Origin: an uncultured Ruminococcus sp.
GTDB taxonomy: Bacteria > Bacillota > Clostridia > Oscillospirales > Acutalibacteraceae
Assembly: GCA_902765855.1 (NCBI GenBank)
Contig: CACXBF010000006.1
Coordinates: forward strand, 1 to 64,000
Direction: 5' to 3'
DNA length: 64,000 nt
In this document: positions 47,668 to 57,255 of the stretch, piece by piece
Layout of the letters: each line of letters opens with the position of its first letter
Numbering within the stretch: position 1 is the first letter of the stretch
The notes under the pieces: generated by a model
Databases searched by the model: none
Told to the model about the DNA's origin: nothing
What the model saw: the letters and a program-made list of their open reading frames with translations, nothing else
Made by a program: the position numbers and the translations under genes

Positions 47668-50010
47668 GTGAGAGAATTGGTAATGAGAATAAGAGGTGGC
47701 TGTGGACAAGCTTTCGGGAATATTGCTTCTCGTGGAGCATTTGTTCAGATGGTTTATTTTATTTCAGGATTTATAGCTGCTCGTGCGGCTGTTTTTGGCT
47801 CGTATGCTCCATTCGGCATATCTATTATGGCGGCAGCACCATTCAAAAATATGCTTGCAAGCGTGTTGGGAGCGTCTATTGGCTACTGTACTATAAGCGG
47901 TACAGGAAATACTATCCGCTATGTTACGGCTATGATTGCACTTGCGGCAATAAGATGGACTCTCAATGACATTGCAAGAATCCGTAAAAGCAAGCTGTTT
48001 GCACCGATAATAACACTTATGGCTCTCATAGCAACGGGCTTGGCTATGATGAGCGTCAGCGGATTTTCGGGCAGAAGTATGGTGCTTTATATGATAGAAG
48101 CGGTACTTGGTTCAGCGGGAGCATATTTTCTTTCAAGGACTATAACAATATCCTATGGTACAAAAAGTCTTGGAATGTTATCTATACCAGAAATTTCTTG
48201 TCTTGTGCTTTCACTCTGTATAATGATACTGTCGTTTTCAAGTATAACGATAGGTTCGCTTTCTATCGGAAGAATTTTATCAGTAGTTGCCATACTCTTC
48301 TGTGCGAGGTATGGCAGTATTTCGGGAGGTGCTATTGCAGGAATTTCAGCAGGAATAGTAATGAGCCTTTCAAGCTCGGAAATGAGTTTTCTTGCGGGTT
48401 CATACGCTTTTGGCGGACTTATGGCAGGTATGTTTTCAACAGCGGGCAGACTTGCCTCAGCCATAGCGTTTATACTATGCAACGGCATAATTTCTATGCA
48501 GACAGGAAATTTAACACTTGTAATACTTGGACTTTACGAAGTATTAGCGGCAAGCTTGATATTTATAATTTTGCCAAAGGATACGGGAAGATTTCTCGGT
48601 GCGATATTTATGGAAAAGGATAGCGATACACGCTGTGAAGGTTTGCGAAGGTCCGTTATTATGCGTTTAGACTTTGCATCTAAAGCACTTTCTGATGTTT
48701 CAAGCGATGTTGAAGATGTCGCACAAAAGCTTGCGGAGGTAGTTTCGCCGGATATGAGCGGAGTTTATAAGAAAGCCGTTTCTGAAACCTGTAAACGCTG
48801 TGGACTTAAAACCTATTGTTGGGAGAGGGAACACGGTGCAACGATTGCAAGCTTTGATTGTCTTGATGAAGTTTTACGAAAAAATGGAGAAGTAACAGAG
48901 GACGATTTTCGACAAGATTTCCGCAAACGCTGTTGCAAGATACATGAAATGGCTAATGCCGTCAACTGCAATTACGATAATTATATTACCTACGAGGCGG
49001 CTCAACGCAGAGTTGATGAGGTTCGTGCGGTTGTTGCGGGACAGTTTTGCGGTTTAGGCGAAATTCTCGGAGAAATGGCTGAAGAATACGAAAGCTACGA
49101 AAGATTTGATACAGACGCCGCACACAGAATAAGCGTTATGATGAAGGACGAGGGCTATGTTCCTATGGATATAAGCTGTCGTATAGATAGACTTGGCAGA
49201 ATGAGCGTTGAGATTGAAACCGCCGATACGGAAAGAAGTGTGCTGAAAAGGTCCGTTCTGACAAGAGAGGTTTCTAAGCTTTGCGGAAGAAGATTTGAAA
49301 ATCCGGCTGTTACTATGGTTAACGGCAGATGTAGGATAGTTTTCAGCGAAAGACCTGTCTATGATGTTGATATTGCAACGGCTCAACATATTTGTGGAAA
49401 CGGCAGGCTTTGCGGTGACCATTTCAAGTATTTCTGCGACGGTATGGGCAGAATGGTAGCTGTGATAAGTGACGGTATGGGAACAGGCGGCAGAGCGGCT
49501 GTTGATGGAAGTATGGCGTCAAGTATAATTGCAAAGTTAATTAAAGCGGGTTTAGGCTTTGATTGTGCTTTAAAGGTTGTAAATTCTGCATTGATGGTTA
49601 AATCGGGTGATGAATCACTTGCCACCCTTGATGTGCTTTCCTTTGATATGTTTACAGGCGGGATTGAGCTTATGAAAGCCGGAGCGCCTATGACCTTTAT
49701 CAGAAAGGGTGGAAAGGTTTTCTCTATAGAATCACCGTCACTGCCCGTAGGAATCTTGCCGAATGTTGAATTTTCGTATAGTACAGAGGCTTTACTGCCT
49801 GGAGATATAGTAGTTATGCTTTCTGATGGTGCGGTTGCTACGGGAGAAGATTGGATAGCAAATATTATTCGTAATTGGAATAAAAGTTCGCAAGAGTTGG
49901 CGAATTTGATTACGGATGAGGCAACGGCGAGGAGAAGTGACGGGCACGATGATGATATAACGGTTTTGACGATGATAGTGCAGTCTGCGAATGGTGAAGA
50001 AGATGAATAA
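47668..50010 (+). CDS. spoIIE: Stage II sporulation protein E, PP2C phosphatase
   Basis: SpoIIE sits at the polar septum and dephosphorylates SpoIIAA to activate SigF in the forespore. The first about 310 residues contain roughly ten membrane helices, the middle about 230 residues form the regulatory/oligomerisation region with several Cys motifs (CKRCGLKTYCWER), and the C-terminus is a PP2C domain with DGMGTGGRA (about 606-614), SDGAVATG and GHDDDITVL metal-site motifs. 780 residues is normal. GTG at 47668 with AAAGG 9 bases upstream is the preferred start. Confidence 0.95.
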   Translation: MRELVMRIRGGCGQAFGNIASRGAFVQMVYFISGFIAARAAVFGSYAPFGISIMAAAPFKNMLASVLGASIGYCTISGTGNTIRYVTAMIALAAIRWTLNDIARIRKSKLFAPIITLMALIATGLAMMSVSGFSGRSMVLYMIEAVLGSAGAYFLSRTITISYGTKSLGMLSIPEISCLVLSLCIMILSFSSITIGSLSIGRILSVVAILFCARYGSISGGAIAGISAGIVMSLSSSEMSFLAGSYAFGGLMAGMFSTAGRLASAIAFILCNGIISMQTGNLTLVILGLYEVLAASLIFIILPKDTGRFLGAIFMEKDSDTRCEGLRRSVIMRLDFASKALSDVSSDVEDVAQKLAEVVSPDMSGVYKKAVSETCKRCGLKTYCWEREHGATIASFDCLDEVLRKNGEVTEDDFRQDFRKRCCKIHEMANAVNCNYDNYITYEAAQRRVDEVRAVVAGQFCGLGEILGEMAEEYESYERFDTDAAHRISVMMKDEGYVPMDISCRIDRLGRMSVEIETADTERSVLKRSVLTREVSKLCGRRFENPAVTMVNGRCRIVFSERPVYDVDIATAQHICGNGRLCGDHFKYFCDGMGRMVAVISDGMGTGGRAAVDGSMASSIIAKLIKAGLGFDCALKVVNSALMVKSGDESLATLDVLSFDMFTGGIELMKAGAPMTFIRKGGKVFSIESPSLPVGILPNVEFSYSTEALLPGDIVVMLSDGAVATGEDWIANIIRNWNKSSQELANLITDEATARRSDGHDDDITVLTMIVQSANGEEDE

Positions 50011-50530
50011 GCGGCGAGCCGCCGCCGTCAAGACGCGTAATCGCTCGACAAGTCTAGCTCGACACTTATAAGAGAAGTTTGTTGACGCGGTCGAAGAAAC
50101 TACCGCGTAGCTAACAAACTACCCTTAGACAATTAAAAGTTTTGCTCAAGCTTTTTCAAAAGCTTACGGATTCCAAAGGCGGAGCCTTTGGTGGGTTTTA
50201 AGGGCAACGCCCTTAACATCTCTTGCCCCTAAAGGGCGGACAAAGTCCGCCCTTATTGACTAATGTTGCTAATGAGAGAAAATTAAGCGGTGGACGAAGT
50301 CCACCGCTTAAGGAGCAAAGAATGTTGGGCAAAGCCCAAAGGTGTTTCGCTCTCTGCGGAGAGCGACCAAAGGCTCTGCCTTTGGAAACTGCAAGCCTTT
50401 GAAAAGGCTTGACCTAAACTTTGAGTGTCTTAGATAAGTGCATCAGCTAAGCGGTAGTTCACTTGGAATTACTTCCACCACATCAATAAGTTTTCCTTAC
50501 ACAGACCGAGCGAAACTTTTAATTTTTGTT
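50010..50530. repeat. Composite palindromic intergenic repeat
   Basis: An outer GGCGGCGAGCCGCCGCC module and the GTTGACGCGGTCGAAGAAAC motif lead into a near-complete unit (about 50125-50436). It has hairpins CCAAAGGCGGAGCCTTTGG, AAGGGCAACGCCCTT, GGGCGGACAAAGTCCGCCC, GCGGTGGACGAAGTCCACCGC and GCTCTCTGCGGAGAGC. The ends are less alike than in the 47175 copy. Confidence 0.8.
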
Positions 50531-50541
50531 CAACTCACGAA

Positions 50542-50580
50542 AAAGGCTGAGAACCAATGAAAGTTCCCAGCCTTTTGTTT
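50542..50580 (-). terminator. DUF2325 gene terminator
   Basis: AAAGGCTGGGAAC pairs with GTTCTCAGCCTTT on the minus strand (one mismatch), with T-rich sequence on both sides, so it may work in both directions. Confidence 0.85.
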
Positions 50581-50864
50581 TAAGCACCAATCTGTTCAGA
50601 GAGGATTTTGTTAAGAGCGGTAGCACTGCTTGAATGACAGCGACAGACAGGTATATTACTGCGTTTCGCCTCGCCTAAGGCACTGATTACCATTTTGTGA
50701 GAAACGGTGTTTGTAAAAAGAATTAGTAGGTCGGGATTTCCCATTTTTTTATCTAAAGCACCTCGTTCTTTAACGAATATTTTCGCTTTGCAACCGTAAT
50801 TCTTGCATATATCTTCATACTGACAAACCATTCTTTCGTTTCCGCCAACGATAACAATACTCAT
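50580..50864 (-). CDS. DUF2325-domain protein
   Basis: 94 residues matching DUF2325: MSIVIVGGNERMVCQYEDIC at the N-terminus, NPDLLILFTNTVSHKMV in the middle and a Cys/His/Ser-rich PVCRCHSSSATALNKIL at the end. Function is not known; family members often occur near ferrous-iron transport genes, though none is here. AAAGGTG precedes the ATG. Palindromic operator-like sites lie upstream. Confidence 0.85.
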   Translation of the reverse strand: MSIVIVGGNERMVCQYEDICKNYGCKAKIFVKERGALDKKMGNPDLLILFTNTVSHKMVISALGEAKRSNIPVCRCHSSSATALNKILSEQIGA

Positions 50865-50934
50865 TTTGCATCACCTTTCTTTGAATAAATCGAGTGTATG
50901 TGCGGTTATAAAAAATATATAAAAAACTCCCCTT

Positions 50935-50950
50935 GTTAGTTAAAACTAAC
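50935..50950. promoter_or_regulatory. Operator-like inverted repeat 1
   Basis: GTTAGTT-AA-AACTAAC is a perfect 7-2-7 inverted repeat upstream of the DUF2325 gene, reminiscent of metal-dependent repressor sites. A second site is at 51015. Confidence 0.5.
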
Positions 50951-51014
50951 CACTTACTAATTAAATAGACGCTTCTACAAAGAAGCCCCTTGAATAATAA
51001 AATATATCAAGTTA

Positions 51015-51030
51015 GTTAGTTTTAACTAAT
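51015..51030. promoter_or_regulatory. Operator-like inverted repeat 2
   Basis: GTTAGTT-TT-AACTAAT repeats the same half-sites with one mismatch, 80 bp from the first. It sits between the DUF2325 gene and the ABC transporter promoter. Confidence 0.5.
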
Positions 51031-51150
51031 GCAACCATATGATACCATTACTTTCTTAATATGTCAAGTATTATGTTAGAATATTCTTATTGATAATTCC
51101 TATATTTCCTATATAAATCAAATATAAATTCAAAATATTATAAATTTTTC

Positions 51151-51179
51151 TTGACAATAAATTGTAAAATAGTTATACT
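51151..51179 (+). promoter_or_regulatory. ABC transporter promoter
   Basis: TTGACA (51151-51156) and TATACT (51174-51179) with 17-bp spacing, about 40 bp before the start codon. Confidence 0.8.
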
Positions 51180-51221
51180 TGTATTATCACGATGATACAA
51201 AATAACTTCAAGGAGGAAACT

Positions 51222-52130
51222 ATGGAATACGCATTAAGAACTTTTGAGCTCACAAAAAAATATGGCGAAAAATTAGCAGTAAATAATGTTAATATGAATA
51301 TCCGAAAAGGCGAAGTATATGGTTTTGTCGGAAAAAATGGTGCAGGTAAGACAACTCTTATCCGCCTTGTACTTGGTCTTGCAAATCCAACATCAGGTAG
51401 TTTTGAATTTTTCGGAGGAATGGATAGCTATAAAGCTCGTGCCAAAATCGGCAATCTTATCGAAAGCCCAGCAATATATCCGAATATGACAGGCAAGCAG
51501 AACCTCACTATATTCTGTAAAATGCTTGGCATAAATGAGGATTTAATTCCTGAACTTCTTAACCTTGTCGGACTTAGTGATGTTGGTAAGAAAAAAGCAA
51601 GAGATTATTCTCTCGGTATGAAGCAAAGACTTGGTATAGCAATCGCCCTCATAGGCGACCCGGAATTTCTCATACTCGATGAACCTATCAACGGTCTTGA
51701 CCCGTCAGGAATTATCGAGGTTCGTGACCTCATCATCAAACTAAATAAGGAACTTGGAAAAACTGTCCTTATTTCAAGCCACATTTTAGGAGAGCTTAGC
51801 AAACTTTCTACTTGCTATGGCATTATCAGTAACGGTAAGCTTGTAGAGGAACTTACCCACGAGGAGCTTATAAGCAGATGTACAGCAACTACTGTTATCA
51901 AAACAAATAATCCTGAAAAGGCAAAGCAGATTATTTCAAATCTTCTTGCGGATAAATACGAAAAGGTTCCAGAACTTTCCATAAATAATAACAATGAAGT
52001 TGTTATTGGTTCAGCTATTGATGATACGGGTTCAATCACAAAGGCTCTATTTACAAATGATGTAGTCGTAGAATCTCTGACCACAGCTGGCAGTGATTTT
52101 GAAAATTACTTCGTTGAGAGAATGGGTTGA
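51222..52130 (+). CDS. ABC transporter ATP-binding protein (BcrA/antimicrobial-peptide type)
   Basis: Walker A GKNGAGKTT (about residues 38-46), signature YSLGMKQR (about 130-137), Walker B FLILDEPINGLDP (about 150-162) and the switch His in SSHILGEL are all present. The C-terminal extension of about 80 residues is typical of BcrA/SpaF-like exporters of lantibiotics or bacitracin. ATG at 51222 follows AAGGAGGAAACT. The permease gene begins 26 bp downstream. Substrate unknown. Confidence 0.9.
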   Translation: MEYALRTFELTKKYGEKLAVNNVNMNIRKGEVYGFVGKNGAGKTTLIRLVLGLANPTSGSFEFFGGMDSYKARAKIGNLIESPAIYPNMTGKQNLTIFCKMLGINEDLIPELLNLVGLSDVGKKKARDYSLGMKQRLGIAIALIGDPEFLILDEPINGLDPSGIIEVRDLIIKLNKELGKTVLISSHILGELSKLSTCYGIISNGKLVEELTHEELISRCTATTVIKTNNPEKAKQIISNLLADKYEKVPELSINNNNEVVIGSAIDDTGSITKALFTNDVVVESLTTAGSDFENYFVERMG

Positions 52131-52156
52131 TAGTTTTTAAGAAAGGCGGTATAATA

Positions 52157-52981
52157 ATGCAAAATCTATTAAAATCAGATTTTTACAAGCTTTTCCGAAT
52201 GAAAAGTTTTTATGTATGTTGTATAATTTCCGCTGCAATAGCAGCAATAGCAATGTTTATTAGTTCACAATTAAATCAAATGATGGAAGACATCAGTAAT
52301 TCGGTAATGACAATAGAAAATGTTTTACCAACTATGTTATCTCCAGCATCGACTGATTATTTTATACTTATAATAATCGGTGTCTGTCTTTTCATTACAA
52401 TAGAGTATAACGCAGGAACTCTTAAAAATATTGCCGCCAGAGGTTTTAAGAGAGAATACATATTCTTATCAAAGCTTATTGTTTGCATAGTAGAGGCTTT
52501 GATAATTACACTTTGCTTTGCAGTAAGCTGTGTTATTTTCGGTTTGATTTTTCTTGGAACTCCAGCAGGCGGTTTTGGTGATGGATACTTTGCAGAACTT
52601 TTCACTACATATGGGGTAGATATTCTTATACTTATAGGTTATGTATCACTTATAGCTATGATTGCCTACTTAATTCGTACAAACGGTGGTACTATTGCAA
52701 TAACACTTTGTGTACATTATCTTATTCCAATAATTATTAATATGTTTAATGTTTTAACTATTATGAATGATGCTTCTGATTCAGATTTAGAAAAAGTGGT
52801 GTCATATAATAATAATCAATATGGGCAAATTGCTTATTATTGGATAGGAACATTAGGCGGAACAGTTTCCGAAAGCTATCATAATGGAACGATATATATA
52901 CCGATATTGGTAGCTCTTGCATATATAGCTGTAAGCATTATAATAGGTATGTCAGTATTCAAAAAGAGAGATATTAAGTAA
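52157..52981 (+). CDS. ABC-2 type permease
   Basis: About six membrane helices (first at about 18-38, last at about 247-268). It has the N-terminal LLKSDFYKLFRMKSFYVCCI motif and an EYNAGTLKNIAARG cytosolic stretch, seen in BcrB/SpaE-type permeases. It pairs with the upstream ATPase to form an efflux or self-protection transporter. ATG at 52157 has AAAGGCGG 7 bases upstream. A strong terminator follows. Confidence 0.85.
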   Translation: MQNLLKSDFYKLFRMKSFYVCCIISAAIAAIAMFISSQLNQMMEDISNSVMTIENVLPTMLSPASTDYFILIIIGVCLFITIEYNAGTLKNIAARGFKREYIFLSKLIVCIVEALIITLCFAVSCVIFGLIFLGTPAGGFGDGYFAELFTTYGVDILILIGYVSLIAMIAYLIRTNGGTIAITLCVHYLIPIIINMFNVLTIMNDASDSDLEKVVSYNNNQYGQIAYYWIGTLGGTVSESYHNGTIYIPILVALAYIAVSIIIGMSVFKKRDIK

Positions 52982-52998
52982 TATCAGAGATATAAAAA

Positions 52999-53030
52999 AT
53001 CCCGCAACTTATATTGGTTGCGGGATTTTT
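52999..53030 (+). terminator. ABC transporter terminator
   Basis: ATCCCGCAAC pairs perfectly with GTTGCGGGAT around an 8-base loop, followed by TTTT. Confidence 0.9.
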
Positions 53031-53039
53031 GCTGTTATT

Positions 53040-53375
53040 TATGGATTTTGTTGCTAACGAAAGAATTAAGCGGTGGACTATGTCCACAGCTTAAGAAGAA
53101 ATAGATGTTATTGCTCTAACACTCACCAAAGGTTACGCCTTAGGTGACTACCTTTGGAAACTGAAAACCTTTGAAAAGGCTCGAGCAAAACTTTATAATT
53201 GCCTTAGAGAAATCTGTTCGCTAAGCGGTAGCTCATTGCTAATTTCTTAATCCGTGTCAATAAATTACCCTTGCAAATGTCGAGAAATTACGCATCTTGT
53301 CCTGTGTGCTCACGCACCGCATCTGGGTAGCGGCGGCTCGCCGCCTTAAGTAAAATTTTTGATTGTCTTAGGGGA
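53040..53375. repeat. Palindromic intergenic repeat, degenerate
   Basis: Contains AAGCGGTGGACTATGTCCAC, CCAAAGG...CCTTTGG, CTTAGAGAAATCTG...GCTAAGCGGTAGC and GGCGGCTCGCCGCC modules. No gene seen between the ABC transporter and aguA. Confidence 0.75.
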
Positions 53376-53385
53376 GAATTGTCGT

Positions 53386-54492
53386 TTATTTTATGAAAGG
53401 CATACCAAGAGGTATTTGTTGTGTCAGACAATGAAAATTACCGCCGCCAATAAGAATATCTCTCGCATAAATACCAATAATCTCTCTTGTCGGGAATAGT
53501 GATGTAAGAATATCCCGTGCGATTTTATCATTTTTATCATTAAAAAATGGCATAACGATTGCAGCGTTTGAGATATAGAAATTGACATAAGATGCGGCAA
53601 GTCGTTCGTTTGGTGTTCTCGTCGGAAGACCGTCCATTGTATCAAGACCTTCACATTCGTTTTTGGTAATAAATATAGGTTTAGGTAAAGGGAGCTTGTG
53701 GATAGTGAATTTTTTGCCATCAGAGGTTGTTGAATTTTCAAGGACTTTCAGACAGGCTGAAGAAAGCTCATATTGCGGGTCGTTTTCGTCATCAGTCCAT
53801 GCAAGAACGATGTCTGTTTCAGAGGTAAAGGCACAGATATTATCAATATGACCGTTAGTTTCGTCATTGTATATTCCGTATGGTAGCCAGATGACCTTTT
53901 CTGCACCGAGAGTATCTTTGAGCTTTTTCTCAATTTCAGCTTTTGTCATATGGGAGTTTCTGCCCTCACTCAAAAGACATTCCTCAGTTGTAAGTATAGT
54001 GCCTGCACCATTTGAATGAATAGAACCTCCTTCAAGAATAAAATCTCTCTCATCATATATATCAACATCGTAGAGGTCGCAAAGTTTTCTTGCAAGCTGG
54101 CGGTCACGCTCCCAAGGAAAATAAAGGCCGTCAGTAAGACCGCCCCAAGCGTTGAAATTCCAATCTATTCCACGAATGATTTTGCCGTTGGTTACGAAAG
54201 TAGGGGCAGTATCTCTTGCCCAGGAATCATCTGTTGAAAGTTCCACAACACGAATATTTTCCGCAAGCATAGCACGAGCATTGTTATATTGAGCCTCAGA
54301 TGTGAGAACGGTCAACTTTTCTGACCTTGCTATAATTTCAGCAGCCTTTATAAAAGCCTTTCGTGCCGAATATCCGCCATATTGCCACGAATCGCCACGC
54401 TCAGGCCAAATCATTATACAGCCGTAGTGTGGAGCAAATTCAGCAGGCATATAGAATCCATCATTTTTCGGAATTGACTTTATTGTTTTCAT
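53386..54492 (-). CDS. aguA: Agmatine deiminase
   Basis: AguA hydrolyses agmatine to N-carbamoylputrescine and ammonia. The pentein-fold motifs are visible: IMIWPERGDSWQYGG (about residues 26-40), DDSWARDTAPTFV (about 87-99), FILEGGSIHSNG (about 151-162), NDETNGHIDNI with the catalytic His (about 208-218) and GGNFHCLTQQ with the nucleophilic Cys (about 352-361). Length 368 is typical. No putrescine-carbamoyltransferase or antiporter gene is adjacent, so it may serve polyamine synthesis rather than energy generation. GGGAG precedes the ATG. Confidence 0.95.
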   Translation of the reverse strand: MKTIKSIPKNDGFYMPAEFAPHYGCIMIWPERGDSWQYGGYSARKAFIKAAEIIARSEKLTVLTSEAQYNNARAMLAENIRVVELSTDDSWARDTAPTFVTNGKIIRGIDWNFNAWGGLTDGLYFPWERDRQLARKLCDLYDVDIYDERDFILEGGSIHSNGAGTILTTEECLLSEGRNSHMTKAEIEKKLKDTLGAEKVIWLPYGIYNDETNGHIDNICAFTSETDIVLAWTDDENDPQYELSSACLKVLENSTTSDGKKFTIHKLPLPKPIFITKNECEGLDTMDGLPTRTPNERLAASYVNFYISNAAIVMPFFNDKNDKIARDILTSLFPTREIIGIYARDILIGGGNFHCLTQQIPLGMPFIK

Positions 54493-54526
54493 AGCAATCT
54501 CCCTACAAAAATGTTATTATATATTT

Positions 54527-54555
54527 ATTATATCAAATTCAGATATTACAATCAA
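54527..54555 (-). promoter_or_regulatory. aguA promoter
   Basis: Minus-strand TTGATT and TATAAT separated by 17 bp, about 35 bp upstream of the start codon. Confidence 0.7.
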
Positions 54556-54734
54556 GCATTGCAATTTATGATACTCGACAAATATTAGGGATTATGTTAT
54601 ACTGTGTATTATTAAATTAAATCTGACGATTTTAATAATATTATTGTTATTTATCTATTAAGTAAAATATACTTTGAAAATCAGGCTATAATATTTCTAA
54701 GGACATAAAATAAATTTGGAAAAGAGATGCTATC

Positions 54735-55778
54735 TTGGAAAAGAAATTTTTTGATAAAGAGAGTAAGGAACAGTTTAAGGTAATGCTTTTTCTGCTAATA
54801 ATAATCTGTGTATTATTTACGCTTTGCTATCTTCTTAGCTCAAATTCTAATAATAAAGCAACAAATTCTTCTGCAAATACCTCATCAGAAACCACTTCTG
54901 TTGTTTCTAGTAAAAGCAATGTTGAAAGCAAAACTCCAAGTAAAGCTGAATCTTCTAAGCCTAATGTTCAGCCGGCACCAAGGCTTGATGGCACGCAGCA
55001 AGCTATAAAACTAAATAACAGTGATGTTCATAAAGGTAGCTTGATACTCGTCAATAAGGATAATCCTTCATATGTTGACGGCGAGGAGGCGGTTTCACTC
55101 TATGACTATAAAACAAACACATATACTGTTGCTGATACGAATGTTATGATAAATAAGTCTATTGTTGATGCAACAAATAAGATGTTTGATGATTTTTATA
55201 GTATTTATGGTGAAAGCGACCTTTATATAGCTTGTGCATACAGAAGTTATGCTACTCAGAAGGGGCTTTATCAAGATGAACTCAATAGTGACCCGGAGGC
55301 GGGTGTAAATCTTGTTGCACCTCCGGGATATAGTGACCATCAGACAGGCTATGTTTTTGATATAGACCACTATAATGCTACGGATAAGAGTGGTATTGCT
55401 TTTGACGGAACAGGCAATGATGAATGGTTCTTGAATAATTGTGCAAATTATGGCTTTATAGTGCGTTATCCTGAAGATAAAGTAGATGTAACAGGATATT
55501 ACTATGAACCTTGGCATTATCGTTATGTTGGTATACCTCATGCAATATATATGAAGCAGAATAATCTTTGCCTTGAGGAATATCTTGATAAGATTAAGAG
55601 TAATACAAAGGATAATCCATTAACGGTAAGTGCAGAAGATGGCACAACATGGAGTATGTGGTATGAGAAAGCATATGAAGATGGAGATATAACTCAGATA
55701 GCTATTCCAAAGGATTGTGATTATGAGGTTTCGGGAAATAATGTAGATGGTTTCATCATAACTGTTAAGTCTAAATAA
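54735..55778 (+). CDS. VanY/LdcB-type D-alanyl-D-alanine carboxypeptidase
   Basis: An N-terminal membrane anchor (about 15-35) is followed by a Ser/Asn/Lys low-complexity linker (about 38-80) and an extracellular M15B peptidase domain (about 125-280). Zinc and catalytic motifs are SDHQTGYVFDIDH (about 199-211) and EPWHYRYVGIPHA (about 257-269). It trims peptidoglycan stem peptides. A C-terminal segment of about 60 residues follows the peptidase. TTG start with GGAAAAGAG upstream. No vancomycin-resistance genes are nearby. Confidence 0.88.
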   Translation: MEKKFFDKESKEQFKVMLFLLIIICVLFTLCYLLSSNSNNKATNSSANTSSETTSVVSSKSNVESKTPSKAESSKPNVQPAPRLDGTQQAIKLNNSDVHKGSLILVNKDNPSYVDGEEAVSLYDYKTNTYTVADTNVMINKSIVDATNKMFDDFYSIYGESDLYIACAYRSYATQKGLYQDELNSDPEAGVNLVAPPGYSDHQTGYVFDIDHYNATDKSGIAFDGTGNDEWFLNNCANYGFIVRYPEDKVDVTGYYYEPWHYRYVGIPHAIYMKQNNLCLEEYLDKIKSNTKDNPLTVSAEDGTTWSMWYEKAYEDGDITQIAIPKDCDYEVSGNNVDGFIITVKSK

Positions 55779-55789
55779 TAAGTTAAGAT

Positions 55790-56060
55790 AATTAAAAGTT
55801 TTGCTTAAGACGGCGGGCCGCCGTTCCCAAGATGCGGTGCGTGACTGCCCAGGACAAGACGCGTAATCGCTCGATAAGTCTCTTTCGACATTCTCAATCG
55901 GCTTATATTGCTGCGGAGAAAGTAATTACCGATTAACTACCGTTTAGATAATTTTGTCTTTCCCAAGACAATTAAAAGTTTCGTGCGAGCCTTTCAAAGG
56001 CTCGCAGTGTTGAGGGATAACGTCACTCGTGGGTTTTAAGTGCAAAGCTCTTGACATCAA
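55790..56060. repeat. Palindromic intergenic repeat, two partial units
   Basis: An AATTAAAAGTTTTGCTTAAG start with GGCGGGCCGCC, then a second left end (TCCCAAGACAATTAAAAGTT at about 55971) with CGAGCCTTTCAAAGGCTCG and degenerate GAGGGA...TCACTC hairpins. Confidence 0.75.
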
Positions 56061-56125
56061 AAACGAAAAAATTCGATTAAATTGGTAAACCGTACTAAAT
56101 AATTAGTGCATAATTTGTCAGTATG

Positions 56126-56149
56126 TGCTATAATATGTTTGTTATAGCA
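56126..56149 (+). promoter_or_regulatory. rsmD promoter, extended -10 inside an inverted repeat
   Basis: TGCTATAAT (TATAAT at 56129-56134) has a TG extension but no good -35. TGCTATAA (56126-56133) and TTATAGCA (56142-56149) form an 8-bp inverted repeat over the start region. Confidence 0.5.
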
Positions 56150-56195
56150 TTTATAAAATTATTTTTTAGAAAATAAGTAAAGGAAGTGAAACCGA

Positions 56196-56741
56196 ATGAG
56201 AGTTATTACAGGTAAGGCGGGCGGAAGGAAGCTCGAAACGCTTAGTGGCAACGATGTCAGACCTACTACAGATATGGTTAAGGAGGCTGTTTTCTCAATT
56301 ATTCAGTTTGAACTTGAGGGCAGAGTATTTCTTGATTTATTTGCAGGCTCAGGACAAATGGGTATAGAGGCTCTTAGCAGAGGAGCGAAGAAAGCTATAC
56401 TGGTCGATTCCTCAAAGAGTTCACTTGCTGTTATAAACCGTAACCTCGAAACAACCGGGCTTTCTGAAAATGCCGAGGTTAAGTCATCTGATTCGATTTC
56501 ATATTTAAAGGGCTGTGACGAGAAATTTGATATTGCTTTTCTTGACCCGCCTTATAGAAAGGGTTTGCTTGAGAAAGCCCTCGATATTTTGCCTATATTT
56601 ATGAATAGAACAGGAAAAATAATCTGCGAACACCCAAGAGATGAAGAACTTCCAAATCAGATTGGGGAGTTTGTTATGAAAAAACAATATCGTTATGGCA
56701 AGATTATGCTAACAGCTTATGTTCACGAAAGTATGTTATAA
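56196..56741 (+). CDS. rsmD: 16S rRNA (guanine-966-N2)-methyltransferase
   Basis: RsmD modifies G966 of 16S rRNA. The sequence begins MRVITGKAGGRKL, has the RPTTDMVKEAVFS motif, SAM motif FLDLFAGSGQMGIEALSRGA (about residues 44-63) and the catalytic FLDPPYRKG (about 113-121). Length 181 is typical. GGAAGTG precedes the ATG. The conserved rsmD-coaD pair follows. Confidence 0.94.
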   Translation: MRVITGKAGGRKLETLSGNDVRPTTDMVKEAVFSIIQFELEGRVFLDLFAGSGQMGIEALSRGAKKAILVDSSKSSLAVINRNLETTGLSENAEVKSSDSISYLKGCDEKFDIAFLDPPYRKGLLEKALDILPIFMNRTGKIICEHPRDEELPNQIGEFVMKKQYRYGKIMLTAYVHESML

Positions 56742-56767
56742 TAAACATTCAGAGGGTGGTCGGATAG

Positions 56768-57250
56768 ATGAAAACAGTTATTTGTTCAGGTAGCTTTGAC
56801 CCTGTTACCGTAGGACATATTGATATTATTACAAGAGCTTCAAAGATGTTTGATAAAATTATCGTAGCAGTTTTACATAATATGAATAAAAAAGCTTGCT
56901 TTACAGCAGAAGAAAGAGTAAGGCTTTTAGAAAAAGCAACAGCAGACTTACCGAATGTTGAGGTTACAAGTTTTGATGGCTTGCTTGCAGATTTTGCGGC
57001 ACAGAAAAATGCAACTGCAATAGTCAGAGGACTTCGTGCTTTGTCTGATTTTGAATATGAATTTCAGATGGCGCTTACAAATAAAAAGCTTAATCCTGAG
57101 CTTGAAACAATCTTTCTTACCACAAGGTCAGAGAATATGTTCCTAAGCTCAAGTATAGTAAAACAAGTGGCACAGCTCGGCGGAGATATATCGTCATTTG
57201 TCCCCGAATGTGTTCACGATGAAATTATAGAAAGGTTGAGAAAGGATTAG
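56768..57250 (+). CDS. coaD: Phosphopantetheine adenylyltransferase
   Basis: CoaD makes dephospho-CoA from ATP and phosphopantetheine. It shows SGSFDPVTVGHIDII (about residues 5-19; HxGH-like T/HIGH nucleotide motif), VRGLRALSDFEYEFQMA (about 89-105) and the late SSSIVKQVAQLGGDIS (about 128-143). 160 residues is standard. GAGGGTGG precedes the ATG. Confidence 0.96.
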   Translation: MKTVICSGSFDPVTVGHIDIITRASKMFDKIIVAVLHNMNKKACFTAEERVRLLEKATADLPNVEVTSFDGLLADFAAQKNATAIVRGLRALSDFEYEFQMALTNKKLNPELETIFLTTRSENMFLSSSIVKQVAQLGGDISSFVPECVHDEIIERLRKD

Positions 57251-57255
57251 TCGTT

